Source: JAABUE01 sp034431895
Lineage (GTDB): Bacteria; Chloroflexota; Anaerolineae; Anaerolineales; Villigracilaceae
DNA: 15,150 bases
Assembly: GCA_034431895.1 (NCBI GenBank)
Contig: DAOUCM010000364.1
Span: 1-15,150, forward strand
Direction of reading: 5' to 3'
Both the position numbers and the translations under genes were made by a program. How positions within the stretch are numbered: position 1 is the first letter of the stretch; each line of letters starts with the position of its first letter. The notes below the pieces were generated by a model. It searched no databases. It saw nothing but the letters and a program-made list of their open reading frames with translations, and was not told the DNA's origin. This document shows, piece by piece, positions 12,722 through 15,150 of the stretch.

Positions 12722-14149
12722 TCATTTCAATACCGATAAAAGGAGATTGGGCGTCACATAGGTTTCGATCACGGCTGCTATCACCAACAAGGGCAAAGTC
12801 ACGCCGACGGCAATTTTGGCCCAATCAGCCAGCGTTTCGAGCCACACCTCGCCAAGCGAGCGTCCGGTTTGCGGAGTCACCAGCACGACGCCGATGCGCA
12901 GCATGGCCGCGCTGGCTAAAATCAAGGCCGGCAACTCGAAGATTCCATGCGGCCCTAACCCGGCTATACCCACCAACGGCGCAGAATAGCCCATCAGTTG
13001 TAGAAAACCCAGCACCACCCCAACCAAACTAAGATTGACCAGATACAACAACACCCCCAACACGCTAAAGGAGAACAAACCAGCCAGCAAAATGACCCCA
13101 ATGGCTTGCAGATTGTGGGCAAAGATACCCGGTGCTGAGAGATTGGGCGACATACCCAACGTCAGCGGGGAGCCTTTTACTTCCTCGGCAATTTTCTGAA
13201 AATTCTCCGGCGTAGCGGCTTCGACCTGTTCTGGTACGATCGTCACCGTCCATTGGAAACTGAGCCAAAAGGCCAGCATAGCGGCAAACAACAGAATGCC
13301 CACCGGCAGCCACAGTTGGCGCAGCATTTTTGGAATTTCGAGCCTGTACCACTCGACTGGTGAGTGCGCCTGACCCTTGAAATAGCGCCAAAACGTTTGC
13401 CCAATCCAACGGATGCTCAACACGTCCAGTTCCCGTCCCAGCATATACTCGCGTTGGAAGTGCGCCAAACCCAGGCGGATGATCAAGCCGGCCATCAACA
13501 TGACGGCCACAACCGCCAGCCAGAGAATCTGATTGTTGCCCCAAAACAAAAGCGCGCTTTCTCCCTGCATCAGAATGGCAACCGGTATCACGATGAACGA
13601 CGCCAGCAGGTTGGCTGCTTTCACCGTCGTAGACTGAACCGAAATGACGATAGCCGCGCTCACCATCAACACCGCATGGGCGGCCGTCAATGCCAGCAAC
13701 TGCACCAGCACCCAATTATCTGGCATTTCGATTTTTTGATGCGACACCATCATCAGATAGAAAGCGATAGAGAGAAAACTGGCCAGCAGCGGCGTAAGAA
13801 TACCGATCAGCAACTTGCCCAGGTACATGTGCCAGTCTTTCAACGGCGTAGTCAGCAGCGGCTCGATGGTGCCGCGCTCTTTCTCTCCCACGAAAGATTC
13901 CAGCGCTACCACCAACGAGACCGTGATGGGGAAGAAGCCAATGATCAACACTGAAAAAGGCACCAGCCGGTCCACCAGCAGCGTTTCCCCATATTTGGCA
14001 ACGAACTCGACCGCCTGGTAGGCGACCTCATTCATCAAAAAAGGAAAGAGAATCGTCAAAACCAATAGCGGAAAGAGAATGCGCCAATCGCGGAATTGAT
14101 CGCGCAATTCACGTTTTGTAATCAACCAAACAGGCGTCAGCCAATCCAT
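12722..14149 (-). CDS. ABC-2 type permease fused to a SpoIIM-like C-terminal domain
   Basis: The N-terminal part of the 475-residue protein (about 1-240) looks like a NatB/ABC-2 permease: a cytoplasmic start (TKRELRDQFRDWR), a first helix, then SFVGEKERGTIEPLLTTPLKDW, the coupling segment typical of this family, followed by several helices. A further helix near 285-305 precedes a short external stretch. From about 340 to 475 the sequence resembles SpoIIM: NLQAIGVILLAGLFSF, LGFLQLMGYSAPLVGIAG, and PHGIFELPALILA (400-412) with a following charged loop and terminal helix. SpoIIM is a membrane protein of the DMP complex in sporulating Firmicutes, but related domains also occur in non-sporulators. 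The protein likely forms the transmembrane part of an exporter with the upstream ATPase, whose stop is 8 nt away. The substrate is unknown. Confidence 0.85.
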   Translation of the reverse strand: MDWLTPVWLITKRELRDQFRDWRILFPLLVLTILFPFLMNEVAYQAVEFVAKYGETLLVDRLVPFSVLIIGFFPITVSLVVALESFVGEKERGTIEPLLTTPLKDWHMYLGKLLIGILTPLLASFLSIAFYLMMVSHQKIEMPDNWVLVQLLALTAAHAVLMVSAAIVISVQSTTVKAANLLASFIVIPVAILMQGESALLFWGNNQILWLAVVAVMLMAGLIIRLGLAHFQREYMLGRELDVLSIRWIGQTFWRYFKGQAHSPVEWYRLEIPKMLRQLWLPVGILLFAAMLAFWLSFQWTVTIVPEQVEAATPENFQKIAEEVKGSPLTLGMSPNLSAPGIFAHNLQAIGVILLAGLFSFSVLGVLLYLVNLSLVGVVLGFLQLMGYSAPLVGIAGLGPHGIFELPALILASAAMLRIGVVLVTPQTGRSLGEVWLETLADWAKIAVGVTLPLLVIAAVIETYVTPNLLLSVLK

Positions 14150-14157
14150 CTCTCAAC

Positions 14158-15099
14158 CTATTGAAGAACCGGCGCAGGCGCTTTTTGCGCTTCCGCCATG
14201 ACTTTGAGATACACTTGTTCCAGCGTGCGCGGCGCTTCTTGCAGCGTGACGAGCGGCGCTTGGACGGCTGCCAACCGACGCAGTAGTTCGGGATTGGTCT
14301 CCTGCGGACGCTTCACACGGAACCTCAACCTGCTTCCGTTATGTTGAGTCATCTCTACCCCTTGGGGCAGTTCCAGGCCATCCGGTTGCCAGGGGCGCGA
14401 AAGTTGCGCTTCGTATTCGACCGGCCCTAAGATTTGTTCTTTCAGCGCCTCCAGCGTCCCGCTGAGCAGGATGCGCCCGCGGTAGATGATAGCAATGATG
14501 TCGGCCAGGGCTTCGGCCTCGGCCAAATTGTGGGTGCAGATGACGATCGTCCGTTGTGAGGATTTCAGGTGCGCAATCTCGTCTCGCACCAACCGCGCCG
14601 ATTCGGGGTCCATAGCCGAGGTGGGTTCGTCCAACAGCAAGACCGGCGGCTCGTGCATCAGGGCGCGCGCCAGTGCCAGTTTCTGCTTCATCCCCTTCGA
14701 GTACTCGCCCACCCGTTTTTTGGCTGCCTCTGCAATGCCAAAATATTCCAACAGATAGCGACTACGTTGTGTGCGCGCTGCAGGAGGCAGCCGATATACC
14801 TGCCCAAAGAAATCCAGATATTCTTCCCCGCTCATGCGCGGATACAGACCATGCTGCTCGGTCAACACACCCACCGAACTGCGCACTTTTTCGGCCTGCT
14901 CGACTACATCGAAACCGTTCACGCGCGCCCACCCGCGCGTAGGGGTCAAGATGGCTGTCAACATGCGCACGGTGGTGGTCTTGCCGGCCCCGTTTTGCCC
15001 CAACAAGGCCAGGATTTGCCCCGGCTCGACCCTCAGCGTGACACCTTCGACAGCCTGGAAATCATCGAAATGTTTCGTAAGGTCATACGTCTCGATCAT
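14158..15099 (-). CDS. ABC transporter ATP-binding protein, NatA/CcmA-like
   Basis: The 313-residue protein has Walker A GQNGAGKT (34-41), a Q-loop near Gln82, the signature region YSKGMKQK (133-140, in place of LSGGQ as is usual in NatA-type ATPases), Walker B VLLLDE (153-158) and the switch His190 (ICTHNLAEAEAL). The C-terminal 90 residues are variable, as in drug/sodium exporter ATPases. It should power the adjacent fused permease at the inner face of the membrane. MIETYDLTK is a normal family start. The promoter places the ATG close to the transcript start (separate entry). The permease follows after 8 nt and the hydrolase 10 nt after that, indicating one operon. Confidence 0.95.
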   Translation of the reverse strand: MIETYDLTKHFDDFQAVEGVTLRVEPGQILALLGQNGAGKTTTVRMLTAILTPTRGWARVNGFDVVEQAEKVRSSVGVLTEQHGLYPRMSGEEYLDFFGQVYRLPPAARTQRSRYLLEYFGIAEAAKKRVGEYSKGMKQKLALARALMHEPPVLLLDEPTSAMDPESARLVRDEIAHLKSSQRTIVICTHNLAEAEALADIIAIIYRGRILLSGTLEALKEQILGPVEYEAQLSRPWQPDGLELPQGVEMTQHNGSRLRFRVKRPQETNPELLRRLAAVQAPLVTLQEAPRTLEQVYLKVMAEAQKAPAPVLQ

Positions 15100-15108
15100 T
15101 GTCTACAC

Positions 15109-15137
15109 AGCATAGCGGTTCGGCTGCTGCCTGTCAA
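15109..15137 (-). promoter_or_regulatory. Strong sigma70-type promoter of the ABC operon, nearly leaderless
   Basis: On the minus strand a perfect TTGACA (fwd 15132-15137) and TATGCT (fwd 15109-15114) are separated by exactly 17 nt. Only 9 nt lie between the -10 box and the ATG at 15099, so the transcript would have a leader of about 0-3 nt. There is no room for a Shine-Dalgarno site. Confidence 0.7.
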
Positions 15138-15150
15138 TGCGACAAGAGTC

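Overview
The window reads like a chromosomal segment of a moderately GC-rich bacterium, most likely a member of the Chloroflexota (Anaerolineae-like). This is inferred from the mixture of gene types and from the long Pro/Thr-rich extracellular tail on a membrane phosphatase. No rRNA gene or other phylogenetic marker is present to prove it. Coding density is very high. No gap longer than about 170 bases exists, and I see no tRNA, rRNA, CRISPR array, transposase or phage gene.

Layout. (1) 1-2313, plus strand: the 3' part of a divergent GroEL/Hsp60 paralogue, followed closely by an Asp-box (BNR-type) beta-propeller protein. (2) 2483-4540, minus strand: a large LutB-LutC-type fusion (LUD domain, two 4Fe-4S motifs, second LUD domain). 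It is divergent from guaA (GMP synthase, 4709-6298, plus). guaA appears to be transcribed without a leader and carries an in-frame palindromic insertion. (3) 6363-10334, plus strand: an apparent three-gene operon of a multi-pass membrane protein, a secreted/membrane VWA-like protein with a cytoplasmic FHA-like domain, and a membrane-anchored PP2C Ser/Thr phosphatase. Adjacent genes overlap. (4) 10374-11889, minus strand: lipoprotein, 69-residue membrane protein and PlsY-like acyltransferase, each joined to the next by a 4-nt ATGA overlap. (5) 11953-15099, minus strand: ABC ATPase, an ABC-2 permease fused to a SpoIIM-like domain, and a metallo-beta-lactamase-fold hydrolase. This unit probably starts from a consensus-like promoter that places the transcript start almost on the ATG.

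How the genes work together. Region 3 looks like a signalling unit in which a phosphatase is paired with an FHA-type protein, but the FHA residues that normally bind phosphothreonine are replaced and no kinase lies in the window. Region 5 looks like an exporter or membrane-remodelling ABC system with a coupled hydrolase. Several proteins are degenerate or rearranged versions of known families: a Hsp60 without its catalytic Asp, a VWA without MIDAS, an FHA without pThr ligands, and a PlsY with altered motifs. Two conserved enzymes carry low-complexity or palindromic in-frame segments. These are the parts most worth a second look.
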